From the NCBI GenBank assembly GCA_016874795.1, contig VGTG01000041.1:1-40056 (forward strand): DNA of 40,056 nucleotides, read 5' to 3'. The translations under genes were made by a program, and so were the position numbers. The stretch comes from Deltaproteobacteria bacterium (GTDB lineage: Bacteria; Desulfobacterota; Binatia; UBA12015). How positions within the stretch are numbered: the first letter of the stretch is position 1; each line of letters starts with the position of its first letter. Below are positions 9,115 through 16,735 of the stretch, piece after piece. The notes beneath the pieces are model-generated. The model ran no database searches. It worked only from the letters and a program-made list of their open reading frames with translations, and was not told where the DNA came from.

Positions 9115-9563
9115 AGCCGTTGAGCGAGAGCGTGACCGCTTCTCTGGGCAGCGTGCTGGTCGTCGACGACGACGAGGACTCTCGGCGCCTCCTGTCGCAC
9201 CTGCTCGAGCGACGCGGCTACTCCGTGGTGCTCGCCGACGGCGGACCTTGCGCTCTCGAGCTCCTCGAGGAGATCGAGGTGGACGTCGTCCTCCTCGACG
9301 TGATGATGCCGGGCATGGACGGCTTCGCCGTCTGCCGCGAGCTGAAGAGGTCGCCGCGCACGGAGAACGTGCCGGTGATCCTCCTCACCGCGCGCGACGA
9401 CATGGAGACGCGCGCGACCGGCATGAACCTCGGCGTGAGCGAGTTCCTCGCGAAGCCCGTCAACAAGGACGAGCTCTTCCTGCGCATCCAGACGCAGGTC
9501 GAGGCGCGCCAGCGCGGCCGCCAGCTCGACCAGGCGCAGCGCCGCGCCGACCGGATCTGTTGA
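9111..9563 (+). CDS. stand-alone response regulator receiver protein (CheY-like)
   Basis: 150 residues. A complete receiver domain covers residues about 13-135: acidic pocket VVDDDED (D19-D21), phospho-acceptor D63 in LLDVMMPGMDG, switch Thr T93 in ILLTARDD and the invariant Lys K115 in FLAKPVNKDEL. A short basic, Gln/Arg-rich helix follows (ARQRGRQLDQAQRR) with no output domain. Its ATG overlaps the stop of the sigma-54 activator, and no histidine kinase lies in the window. The pair looks like an NtrC-type regulator split into two chains in reversed order. A hairpin (9566-9587) begins three bases after the stop. Confidence 0.92.
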   Translation: MKPLSESVTASLGSVLVVDDDEDSRRLLSHLLERRGYSVVLADGGPCALELLEEIEVDVVLLDVMMPGMDGFAVCRELKRSPRTENVPVILLTARDDMETRATGMNLGVSEFLAKPVNKDELFLRIQTQVEARQRGRQLDQAQRRADRIC

Positions 9564-9565
9564 AA

Positions 9566-9587
9566 GCGAGGGGCGCCGCCCCCTCGC
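9566..9587 (+). terminator. hairpin after receiver gene (GGGGCGCCGCCCC family)
   Basis: Eight-base stem GCGAGGGG/CCCCTCGC with loop CGCCGC, starting three bases after the TGA. No U-tract follows. The same core follows the stops at 14919 and 19849. Confidence 0.5.
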
Positions 9588-9635
9588 CGAGACTGCGGCA
9601 AAGCCGCGGCCTCTCCACTCCCCCGCTCGCCCTCC

Positions 9636-9662
9636 GCTCGGCCGCGGGCTTCGCGCGCGGAG
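9636..9662. repeat. 27-base hairpin-bearing repeat, copy 1
   Basis: This stretch matches 13227-13253 at 26 of 27 bases. Its core is a GC-rich inverted repeat around GGCTTCGCGC. Both copies are intergenic. It may be a dispersed palindromic element or a terminator-type sequence. Confidence 0.4.
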
Positions 9663-9716
9663 ATTCTCGAAGCGATCTTGCTTGACTCGACGGCATCCGG
9701 CGTGATTGCGAAGGGC

Positions 9717-10835
9717 ATGCGCAAGCTCGACTCGTTCGCTCTTCGCTTCTTCGCCGTTTCGCTGGCAGCTTCGGCCGTCTTCGCGGCCTGTTCCGGAAGC
9801 GACACGGATACCGACGTCATCGTGTTCAACGGCGAGGGGAATCGCCTGAACGCGTACGCTCCGTACCAAGGCGACGTGAAGCAGACGGTCATCGAAACGC
9901 GCGCCCTCGATCCGGACGGCTGGGACATCAACGCGCAGATCTGCTTCGACCCGAGGGCACCCCGGAATCCGCGCATGATCGTCGGCGAGGACACGGGACA
10001 GCCGACCCCGCCGCCGGGTTGGGGCTACTTCGAGCTCGAAGGAAACGAGGTCGGAGCGCTCTCGGCGCGGCGCATCGGCAAGCTCACGCCGACCTACCAG
10101 ACCGGCGACGACAACGCGGAGAACTACGGCTGCGGATTCCTCTCCGACGGCACGCTCGTCACGAGCGACGTCGGCAACCAGGCGGCCGGCCCCGGCACGG
10201 GGCAGCTCCTCCTCTGGTTCCCGCCGTTCGACTTCGACGTCGCGTACTGCAAGCTCGACGTCGAGATCGGCACCGCGGGACAGATCTACGTCGACGAGAA
10301 CGACAACATCTACATCGCGAGCGCCCGCGTCGCGCCGGGGATCTACCGCTTCTCGCCGCCGTATCCGAGGTCGAACACGGCGGCCGGAGGCTGCGGCCGC
10401 CTGGACTCGACCGGGGCGCCGCTCGCCGACATGGTGCAGAAGGAGCTTTTCATCCCTTCGAGCGCCGACATCCCGACGCCGAACGGCATCGTCTCGAACG
10501 GCACCGGCGGCTACTACGTCTCGAGCGTGATCAACGGCGTCATCGCCGAGTTCGAGGGCGACGGACGCTACGTGCGGAGGGTGCTCGAGCCGCCCGCGGG
10601 CGAGACGCTCGGGCTCGTTCCGTACTCGACGGGGACGCCCTTCGGCCTCGGCGTCGACTCGAACGGGACGCTCTACTACGCCGACATCGGCATCATCGTG
10701 ACGAGCGGCGGGATCGGCCCGGGACCGCGACGCGGCACCGTTCGGAAGATCCACTTCTCCGACGGGCGGCCGCTGCCGCCGGTGACGATGGACAGCGGGC
10801 TCAACTTCCCGGACGGCCTCGGCATCCTGGAGTGA
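9717..10835 (+). CDS. exported lipoprotein with NHL/SMP-30-like beta-propeller
   Basis: 372 residues from ATG 9717. The N-terminus is a lipoprotein signal: basic MRKLDSFALR, a hydrophobic stretch, then the lipobox VFAAC with lipid-modified Cys at about residue 25. The mature part contains repeated strand-rich blades with Asp/Gly turns, such as DENDNIYIASARV, TPNGIVSNGTGGYYVS and GLGVDSNGTLYYAD, which resemble SMP-30/gluconolactonase or NHL propellers. It ends FPDGLGILE, a typical closing strand. Several Cys pairs suggest disulfides and an extracytoplasmic location. The substrate is unknown. An upstream in-frame ATG at 9678 would put 13 residues before the signal and is less likely. Confidence 0.8.
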   Translation: MRKLDSFALRFFAVSLAASAVFAACSGSDTDTDVIVFNGEGNRLNAYAPYQGDVKQTVIETRALDPDGWDINAQICFDPRAPRNPRMIVGEDTGQPTPPPGWGYFELEGNEVGALSARRIGKLTPTYQTGDDNAENYGCGFLSDGTLVTSDVGNQAAGPGTGQLLLWFPPFDFDVAYCKLDVEIGTAGQIYVDENDNIYIASARVAPGIYRFSPPYPRSNTAAGGCGRLDSTGAPLADMVQKELFIPSSADIPTPNGIVSNGTGGYYVSSVINGVIAEFEGDGRYVRRVLEPPAGETLGLVPYSTGTPFGLGVDSNGTLYYADIGIIVTSGGIGPGPRRGTVRKIHFSDGRPLPPVTMDSGLNFPDGLGILE

Positions 10836-11068
10836 GTCCGGGAGGCCGCCCGCGCTCCTGCCGTTGCTGCGCGGGCCGTGAGTGCAAAAAGGGGGTGAAA
10901 CTTCCGTCCAGTGGCAGGGGGGATCGAGGTCGGCGGGGTGCCTGGGGGCTGATGACTACCGTATGACCAGGCATGTGTTGCAAAGTTGGTGCCTTGGGAT
11001 GCATCCGGATCATGCGTAGAACCCACCGAAAAGGCAGGAGTTTCACGGAGGCTCCCGAGAACCGCTTC
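10836..11068. other. intergenic region with a long-range inverted repeat
   Basis: No convincing ORF or RNA. GTGAAACT at 10895-10902 is the reverse complement of AGTTTCAC at 11039-11046, just upstream of the next gene. A regulatory leader is possible but not shown. Confidence 0.25.
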
Positions 11069-11542
11069 GTGGCGTGCCCGCACGAGACCTCCTCCCCTCG
11101 CAGCCGTGCAAGGGTCCCATGGTCTCTGGCGGCGCTGATCTGGCTCCTCGGACACGCGAGCGGTCCCGGCCTCGGAGTCGCCTCGGCGGCTTCCCCGCGG
11201 GAGGAGTCGGCGACGAGGCCGACGTCGAAGCCCCAGCCGACGCCGATCGTGCTGCGCGGCGAGGTCGTCGACACCGCCTGCTTCGTCATGGGCGGCCGGA
11301 AGGGCCTCGAGCACAAGCAGTGCGCGATCGCGTGCGCGCGCTCGGGCCAGGATCTCGGCATCCTCGACGAGAAGACGAAGACGCTCTACGTCGCGGTGAT
11401 CGATCGCCGCGAGGAGCACGCGAAGAACCCGCTCCTCCCGTACGTCGCGGACCGCGTCCAGGTCCGCGGCACGCGCGTCGACCGCGGCACGCTGCCCGCG
11501 GTCGTCGTCCGCAGCGTCGAGCGGATCTCGGGCGCGCGCTGA
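11069..11542 (+). CDS. exported small protein with conserved Cys/His motif
   Basis: 157 residues from GTG 11069; ATG 11012 or 10973 would lengthen a cytoplasmic tail in front of the signal sequence. A hydrophobic segment (WSLAALIWLLGHASG) ends near VASAASP, a plausible signal peptidase site. After a Thr/Pro-rich linker comes the core: GEVVDTACFVMGG, then GLEHKQCAIACARSGQDLGIL, then KTLYVAVIDR and a basic OB-like C-terminal half (VADRVQVRGTRVDRG). The Cys...His-x2-Cys-x3-Cys pattern could bind a metal (copper or haem are guesses) or form disulfides. I recognise the motif as recurrent in uncharacterised periplasmic proteins but know no function. It converges on trmJ with 7 bases between stops. 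Confidence 0.75.
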   Translation: MACPHETSSPRSRARVPWSLAALIWLLGHASGPGLGVASAASPREESATRPTSKPQPTPIVLRGEVVDTACFVMGGRKGLEHKQCAIACARSGQDLGILDEKTKTLYVAVIDRREEHAKNPLLPYVADRVQVRGTRVDRGTLPAVVVRSVERISGAR

Positions 11543-11549
11543 GAAGACG

Positions 11550-12314
11550 TCAGCGGCGCGCCTCACTCCGGCTCGCCGACCAGAGCACCTGACGCGCGAT
11601 CCCCCGCCACACGCGCACGTCGCGCTGGGTGAGCCCGGCTCTCCCGAGGAGCGCGCGGACGTCGCGCATGATGTGCGCCGGGTTCTGCTTCTGGAGGAAG
11701 CCGATGCGCGCCAGCGCCTCCTCGAGATGCTCGAAGAGAGCCTCGCGCTCGGCACCGGTCGCGGGCCGCGCCTCCGCGTCGCGCTCCTTCCCGCGTCGGG
11801 TCGCCTTCCGCTTCGGCGACGCCGGCTCGATCTCGGCGGCGAGGTGGATCTCGTACGCGCAGAGGAGCACGGCCTGCGCGAGATTGAGCGAGCCGTACGC
11901 GGGGTCGGCGGGAATGCGGAGGAGCGCCTGGCAGCGGTCGAGCTCCGCGTTCGAGAGCCCGTGATCCTCCGGTCCGAACACCAGTGCGACGCATCCCGTA
12001 CGCGCTGCGGCGCGCATCGTCGCGGCGAACGCGCGCGGCGTCTCGATGCGCCGCGTGGAGGCGATCTCCCTCCCGATCGTTCCGACGGCGAGCGCGACGT
12101 CCGCGAGCGCCTCGTCCAGCGTCGCGACCGCGCGGCAGCCGCGCAGCACGTCCTCCGCGTGCACGGCCATGTGGCGCGCGCTCGCACCGAGGCGCGCGCG
12201 CGGCGCGACGAGGACCAGGTCGCGCAGACCCATGTTCTTCATCGCGCGCGCGACCGCGCCGACGTTCCCGCCGCGCCGCGGGCGGACGAGCACGACTCGG
12301 ATGCGGGCGCGCAC
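11550..12314 (-). CDS. trmJ: TrmJ-type tRNA 2'-O-ribose methyltransferase (SPOUT)
   Basis: 254 residues, matching the family (about 245-260). TrmJ methylates the 2'-OH of nucleotide 32 in tRNA anticodon loops using SAM. Seen: VVLVRPRRGGNVGAVARAMKNMG (SPOUT motif 1 with the catalytic Arg), VFGPEDHGLSNAEL (motif 2) and IPADPAYGSLNLAQAV (motif 3, trefoil-knot SAM site). The C-terminal LEEALARIGFL and RDVRALLGRAGLTQRDVRVWRGI region is the dimer/tRNA-binding helical extension of TrmJ. Between them is a Lys/Arg-rich insert (PKRKATRRGKERDAEARP). It starts at GTG 12314, only 25 bases from the divergent VOC gene. Confidence 0.93.
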   Translation of the reverse strand: MRARIRVVLVRPRRGGNVGAVARAMKNMGLRDLVLVAPRARLGASARHMAVHAEDVLRGCRAVATLDEALADVALAVGTIGREIASTRRIETPRAFAATMRAAARTGCVALVFGPEDHGLSNAELDRCQALLRIPADPAYGSLNLAQAVLLCAYEIHLAAEIEPASPKRKATRRGKERDAEARPATGAEREALFEHLEEALARIGFLQKQNPAHIMRDVRALLGRAGLTQRDVRVWRGIARQVLWSASRSEARR

Positions 12315-12339
12315 TGCCTCGGGTATAGCAGCTCGACTC

Positions 12340-13221
12340 GTGAAGCTCCGCGTCGACCACTTCTCGATCGCCGTCCACTCGATGGAGCGCGCGCTCGATT
12401 TCTTTTCGCGCTACCTGCCGGTCGAGATGAACGTAGCACCGCGCGAGGGCTACACGGACGACTTCCGCTGGTGCGATTTCTTCGTCGGACACGCGAAGAT
12501 CGAGCTGATCGAGAGCACGCGCCCCGGCAGCTTCGTCGAGCGGTTCCTCGAGCGTCGCGGCGAAGGCATCCATCACCTGTCGTTCGAGATCGACGAGCTC
12601 GATCCGCTGACCGAGCGGATGGAAGCGGAAGGCCTCCGCGTCGTCGACCGCTTCGACGCGGGGAACGGCGAGAAGACGGCCTTCCTCTCGCCGCGCTCCG
12701 CGCACGGGATGCTGATCCAGTTCTGGCAGGTGAAGCACGATCCGCACGCCGCGCCGAAGCGGCCGCGGCTCGTCGACATGAAGGTCGGCGACGTCAAGCT
12801 CCGCTTCGATCATCTCTCGGTCGCCGTGCGGGATCTGACGGCCGGGACGGAGTTCTTCCGGCGCTGGTTCCCCGTCGAGAACGAGGCGCCGTCGCACCGC
12901 GGCTACGCCGGCGACTTCGACCTGAAGCAGTTCGACGTGCACGGCTACCGGATGGAGCTGATCGCCGACGCGAGCGGCAAGAGCTTCGTCACGCGCTTCC
13001 TCGCGAAGCGCGGCGAGGGCTTCCACCACGTGTCGATCGACGTCGCCGACATCGAGCCGGTGCTCGAGCGGATGAAGGCGGACGGCGTCCGCATCGTCGA
13101 CGAGACGAACCTCGGCGGCGGCTACAAGACCGCCTTCGTGTCGCCGCGCTCGGCGCACGGAGTACTGATCCAGTTCTGGCAGGTTCCGGACCTGGAGAAC
13201 CCGCGCGGCGTGACCGGCTGA
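12340..13221 (+). CDS. tandem-duplicated VOC (glyoxalase/4-HPPD-like) protein
   Basis: 293 residues made of two homologous VOC units, 1-130 and 150-281, that share RGEG(I/F)HH, KTAF(L/V)SPRSAHG and LIQFWQV. The likely metal ligands are H7, E55, H78/79 and Q127 in the first half and H158, E206, H229/230 and Q278 in the second, so the position usually held by a C-terminal Glu is Gln in both. Length and His-rich segments recall 4-hydroxyphenylpyruvate dioxygenase-like and methylmalonyl-CoA epimerase-like proteins, but the exact reaction cannot be assigned. GTG 12340 is chosen because the first strand begins at once (KLRVDHFSIAV). It shares a 25-base divergent gap with trmJ. Confidence 0.85.
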   Translation: MKLRVDHFSIAVHSMERALDFFSRYLPVEMNVAPREGYTDDFRWCDFFVGHAKIELIESTRPGSFVERFLERRGEGIHHLSFEIDELDPLTERMEAEGLRVVDRFDAGNGEKTAFLSPRSAHGMLIQFWQVKHDPHAAPKRPRLVDMKVGDVKLRFDHLSVAVRDLTAGTEFFRRWFPVENEAPSHRGYAGDFDLKQFDVHGYRMELIADASGKSFVTRFLAKRGEGFHHVSIDVADIEPVLERMKADGVRIVDETNLGGGYKTAFVSPRSAHGVLIQFWQVPDLENPRGVTG

Positions 13222-13226
13222 CGTCG

Positions 13227-13253
13227 GCTCGGCCGCGCGCTTCGCGCGCGGAG
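13227..13253. terminator. hairpin between convergent genes; copy 2 of the 27-base repeat
   Basis: CCGCGCG (13233-13239) pairs with CGCGCGG (13245-13251) around CTTCG. It lies between the VOC stop (13221) and the stop of the minus-strand gene (13256), so it could end transcription from both sides. It matches 9636-9662 at 26 of 27 bases. Confidence 0.5.
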
Positions 13254-13255
13254 GG

Positions 13256-13504
13256 TCAGTAGCTCCGGCGGACGACGATCTCGATCTCGTCCTCGGTCGA
13301 GGCGCCGCGATTGCGCACGTGCGCAGCCCAGCCGGGCGAAGCGCGCAGGGCATCGAAGACCGCGCGGACGACGGCGGGCTTCACTCCCTTCTCCCACTCA
13401 CCGCGCCACGCGCGCTCGTCGAAGTCGTCGTCCTCGAGGCGCTCCGCGGGGATGTCGACCTCGAGGCTGAAGCGCACAAGGAAGGTCCCTTCGATTCGTT
13501 CCAT
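13256..13504 (-). CDS. small hypothetical protein, 82 aa
   Basis: 82 residues, acidic, with no signal or membrane segment. The ATG (13504) has a good GGGGAG site about 6 bases upstream. The sequence alternates beta-like ends (GTFLVRFSLEVDIP at the start, EDEIEIVVRRSY at the end) around a helical middle with several Trp (RAWRGEWEKGVKPAVVRAVFDALRASPGW), suggesting a small ferredoxin-like alpha/beta fold. The family is not recognised. It is divergent from the propeller lipoprotein at 13579 with 74 bases between. Confidence 0.7.
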   Translation of the reverse strand: MERIEGTFLVRFSLEVDIPAERLEDDDFDERAWRGEWEKGVKPAVVRAVFDALRASPGWAAHVRNRGASTEDEIEIVVRRSY

Positions 13505-13578
13505 GAATCTCCCCGAAGTTCTTCGTGCGAGCCGCGCAACCTCGACAGCGGCACTCCCCTCCGATATACCCCGCCGCG

Positions 13579-14919
13579 ATGTCGCTGCCGAGGCTCCGCA
13601 CCTCCGGGCTTCTGCTCTGTCTCCTTTCGGCGTGCCTGGGGATCTGGGGCTGCCCCGACGGCCAGAGCAGCTTCATTCCGCCGCAGCCGACGGCTCCGCC
13701 GAGCGGCAGCAACATTTACGTGTATTCCGCGGAGGCGACGAACCCGGACGTCGGCACGCTCGGCGGCGCGGTGAGCGCCTACCGCGTCGGCGCGGACGGG
13801 TTCCTCGAAGGAGATCCGATCTCCACCGTCGAGGTCGTCAACCCGCGGCGGCTCGCCGTCCACCCGGATCTGAACGTCCTGTACGTGGCCACGTTGAACC
13901 AGGTGATCGCGTTCGACATCTCGACGGGCTTCCTCGTCTCGATGTGCGGCGACGGCGGAGCCGGGCTCGCGCCGCCGTGCGCGACCAATCCGTCGCTGGG
14001 CAGCGATCCCACGGACATCGCGGTCGCGAGGAACGCCGACGGCAGCCACACGCTGTATCTCGCCGAGGGCGGCGGCAGCACTCCGGTCAACGTGCTGAGC
14101 CGCATCGCGGCGTTCCCGCTCGGTCCGAACGGCGAGCTGCCGGGCTTCCCGACCTCGCAGGGCCGCGCCTTCGACACCGCTTCCTACTTCAGCGTGGCGA
14201 CGAGCCCGCTCTTCGTCTGGGCCGCGGACGCACCGATCCAGCGGATCAACCGCTTCCCGCGCGAGGACGACGGCAGCTTGCCCTACGAGGCGCCGACGCC
14301 GACGCCGATCAACCAGCAGTCGCCGACGCCGAGCCCGACGCCGACGCCGGGTCCGACCGTCACGCCGACTCCTTCTCCCGTCCTCTACCTGGTGAACTTC
14401 CCGGGCCGCATCGCGATCTCGGGCATCCCGGGAGCGCCCGCGCCGACACCGCAGACCTTCTTCGCGGTCGAGCAGGGCGCCAACCGGATCGGCTCGTGGG
14501 TGCTCGACTCGTTCGAGAACCTGCCGTTCAGCCCGACCGCGGAGACCGGCCTCGTCGGCTTCTACAACGCGATCCTGCTGTCCCCGGATGCGTCGCACCT
14601 CTACGCGGCCGCCTTCCAGGTCGGACGGATCGACGACTGGTTGATCGACGCGACGACCGGGAACCTCGTTGCGTCGAGCCAGAACTCGACGTTCGAGAAT
14701 GCCGCCGCGTACCCGACGGGCCTCGCGTGGCTCACGTTCACGAACTCGAGCGGCCAGACCCAGAATGTCCTGTACGGCTCGTTCGGCGGCCTCGCGCGGA
14801 TCGACGGCTACCAGGTGCTCGAGAACGGAGCCCTCGACTCGCGGCCGTTCACGAGCACGACGCCGCGGGACTCGACGTTCCCCGCGGACGTCGCCGTCAA
14901 GGTCCTGCCGGTACCGTGA
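13579..14919 (+). CDS. lipoprotein beta-propeller with Thr/Pro-rich insert
   Basis: 446 residues. The signal (LPRLRTSGLLLCLLSACLGIWGC) ends in the lipobox GIWGC with the lipidated Cys at about 24. A Pro/Ser linker leads into strand repeats typical of lactonase/YVTN-type propellers: NIYVYSAE, RLAVHPDLNVLYVAT, TDIAVARNADGSHTLYLAEGG and LSPDASHLYAAAFQ. A low-complexity TPTP insert at about residues 236-270 interrupts the propeller and is encoded by near-repeated CCGACGCCG units. Start 13579 is preferred over 13525, which would add 18 residues before the signal. Probably surface or periplasmic; ligand unknown. A hairpin follows three bases after the stop. Confidence 0.8.
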   Translation: MSLPRLRTSGLLLCLLSACLGIWGCPDGQSSFIPPQPTAPPSGSNIYVYSAEATNPDVGTLGGAVSAYRVGADGFLEGDPISTVEVVNPRRLAVHPDLNVLYVATLNQVIAFDISTGFLVSMCGDGGAGLAPPCATNPSLGSDPTDIAVARNADGSHTLYLAEGGGSTPVNVLSRIAAFPLGPNGELPGFPTSQGRAFDTASYFSVATSPLFVWAADAPIQRINRFPREDDGSLPYEAPTPTPINQQSPTPSPTPTPGPTVTPTPSPVLYLVNFPGRIAISGIPGAPAPTPQTFFAVEQGANRIGSWVLDSFENLPFSPTAETGLVGFYNAILLSPDASHLYAAAFQVGRIDDWLIDATTGNLVASSQNSTFENAAAYPTGLAWLTFTNSSGQTQNVLYGSFGGLARIDGYQVLENGALDSRPFTSTTPRDSTFPADVAVKVLPVP

Positions 14920-14921
14920 GA

Positions 14922-14942
14922 GCGAGGGGCGCCGCCCCTCGC
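14922..14942 (+). terminator. hairpin after propeller lipoprotein gene
   Basis: GCGAGGGGC pairs with GCCCCTCGC around a short CGC centre, starting three bases after the TGA at 14919 and ten bases before the convergent TPR gene ends. The same core occurs at 9566 and 19857. Confidence 0.55.
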
Positions 14943-14951
14943 CCCCTTCGG

Positions 14952-16661
14952 TCAGAACGTCGAGGAGCGGAGCTCGACGTCGGCACGCGACCAGGCGGTC
15001 GTGAACTCCGACTTCGCCTTCGCCGCCTCGTCGTTCTTGCCCTGCGCGCGCAGGCTCTCCGCGAGCCCGTACAGCGACCAGCCGTTTCCCGGGTTGATCT
15101 CGAGGTCTCTTCGGTAGACGACCTCCGCGTCCGCCGGGCGGTTCGCCGCGAGCAGCGCCGCACCGAGCGACTGGCGGACGGGGTAGTAGAACGGCGGCGG
15201 CTCCATGTAGCGGAGCTGGTCCTGCAGCGCGACCGCCTGCTCGAGCTTCGCGATCGCCGGCGCAGAGTCACCGCGCGCGGCCGCGAGCTCCGCACCGAGA
15301 ACGGCGGACTGGACGTCGAGGATGGCGCGCGCCGAGTTGACGATCTGGATCGTCCGCTCGGGCGGCGTCCTCGCGATCACGGCGTCGAGCGCCGCGAGCT
15401 CCTTCTGCGCCGCGCCCTGCTGATTCTTCCGCACGTACGCGAGGCCGCGCGCGTAGTGCCAGCTCCCCGTCGCGAAGGGCAGGTCCGCGGGCGGCGCCGG
15501 CTCCTTCAGGATGTCGTCCCAGCGCCCAAACCGCGCGAGGACGGAGTGCGGCGCGACCATGCCCGCTTCCATGTCGACCATCTGACGGACCATGTCCGCG
15601 GGCGTCGCCTTCTCGAGGTCGCGCGCCGCGCGGAGCGACTCCGCGGAGCGGCCCTCCATGCTCGCCGCGAACCAGAGGAAGTCGATGTTGTGCGGGTAGT
15701 ACATCGCGCGGTACTCGAAGCTCGGCTCGGCCTTCTCGAAGTACTCGTGATCCGCGGCGATCGCCTTGACGTTCGCCTCCGACGCCTGCGCGTAGCGGCC
15801 CGTGCGCACGTAGATGTGCGCCGGCATGTGTACGAGGTGACCCGCGCCGGGGACGAGCTTCGTCAAGCGGTCGGCGGCCCCGAGCGCGCGGCCGGGATCC
15901 TTCGAGGCTTCGACCGCGTGGATGTAGAGGTGGTTCGCACCGGGATGGTTCGGCGCGCGCTCGAGCACGCCTTCGAGCGTCGCGACGATCTCCGTCGTGT
16001 TCGGCTGCGGCTCGCCCTCGAGCGTCCAGAGGTCCCACGGACGGAGGTTCATCAGCGACTCGGCGTAGAGCGTCTGCGCGTCGACGTCGTCGGGATGGTT
16101 CGCCGCGAGCTTCTTCATCGCCGCGGCGAACGCCTCGTCGAGCGCCTTCCGGTCGCGCTTCGGATCGCTCGAGTAGCGCGTCGCGAGCGCCGCGACGAAA
16201 TCTTGCTCGACGGGGCTCGCCTTCGGCGCGAGCGCCACCGCCTTCGCGGTCGCCGCGACGGCGCGCTGGTTCCGCTCGTCGTCGATCGGGCTGTTGTAGT
16301 TCGGCCCCGCGGCGAGAGCGATGCCCCACCACGCCATCGCGGCGTTCGGGTCGAGCCGCGCGGCTTCCTGGAACGCGCGCGTCGCCTCGTGCAGGTTGAA
16401 GCCGTAGTAGAGGCGCATCCCCTGGTCGAAGTACTTCTGCGCGCGTTCGGACGAGGTCGTGATCTTCCGCTCGTGCGAGCCGAGGTTGTCGAAGAGGACG
16501 CGCGGATCCGTCGAGGCGGGAGCGGTGCTCGGTCCGCCGTGCGCGTGCTTCGGCGGATCCTGCGCCGTGGATGCCGCGAGCGGCGAGAGCAGGATCGTGC
16601 ACGCGGCGAGTGCCGCGCCTCCGGTCGTTCGTCGCACTCCGGGACGTGCTCTCTTCGTCAT
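14952..16661 (-). CDS. exported tetratricopeptide-repeat protein
   Basis: 569 residues. The N-terminus is a signal sequence with a twin-Arg near the start (KRARPGVRRTTGGAALAACTILLSP, cleavage near AASTAQ), then a His/Pro/Thr-rich spacer. TPR units are visible at FDQGMRLYYGFNLHEATRAFQEAARLDP, across residues about 165-300, and near the C-terminus (LGAALLAANRPADAEVVYRRDLEINPGNGWSLYGLAESLRAQG). A conserved HLVHMPAHIYVRTGRYAQASEAN segment with three His sits mid-protein (about 270-292) and is a signature of this unnamed family. It is probably a periplasmic scaffold; no partner is evident. The gene ends convergently beside the propeller lipoprotein gene. Confidence 0.85.
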   Translation of the reverse strand: MTKRARPGVRRTTGGAALAACTILLSPLAASTAQDPPKHAHGGPSTAPASTDPRVLFDNLGSHERKITTSSERAQKYFDQGMRLYYGFNLHEATRAFQEAARLDPNAAMAWWGIALAAGPNYNSPIDDERNQRAVAATAKAVALAPKASPVEQDFVAALATRYSSDPKRDRKALDEAFAAAMKKLAANHPDDVDAQTLYAESLMNLRPWDLWTLEGEPQPNTTEIVATLEGVLERAPNHPGANHLYIHAVEASKDPGRALGAADRLTKLVPGAGHLVHMPAHIYVRTGRYAQASEANVKAIAADHEYFEKAEPSFEYRAMYYPHNIDFLWFAASMEGRSAESLRAARDLEKATPADMVRQMVDMEAGMVAPHSVLARFGRWDDILKEPAPPADLPFATGSWHYARGLAYVRKNQQGAAQKELAALDAVIARTPPERTIQIVNSARAILDVQSAVLGAELAAARGDSAPAIAKLEQAVALQDQLRYMEPPPFYYPVRQSLGAALLAANRPADAEVVYRRDLEINPGNGWSLYGLAESLRAQGKNDEAAKAKSEFTTAWSRADVELRSSTF

Positions 16662-16735
16662 GGCGGCCCCCTTTCGATCGCGAGTCTATCGCGACGCGCG
16701 ACGATCCCGAAGGATTTTCGCGGTCGGGCGATCCC

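Noticed and set aside
10836-11068. riboswitch upstream of the Cys/His exported protein
   Set aside because: Only an 8-base distant inverted repeat is visible; no known aptamer consensus could be recognised.
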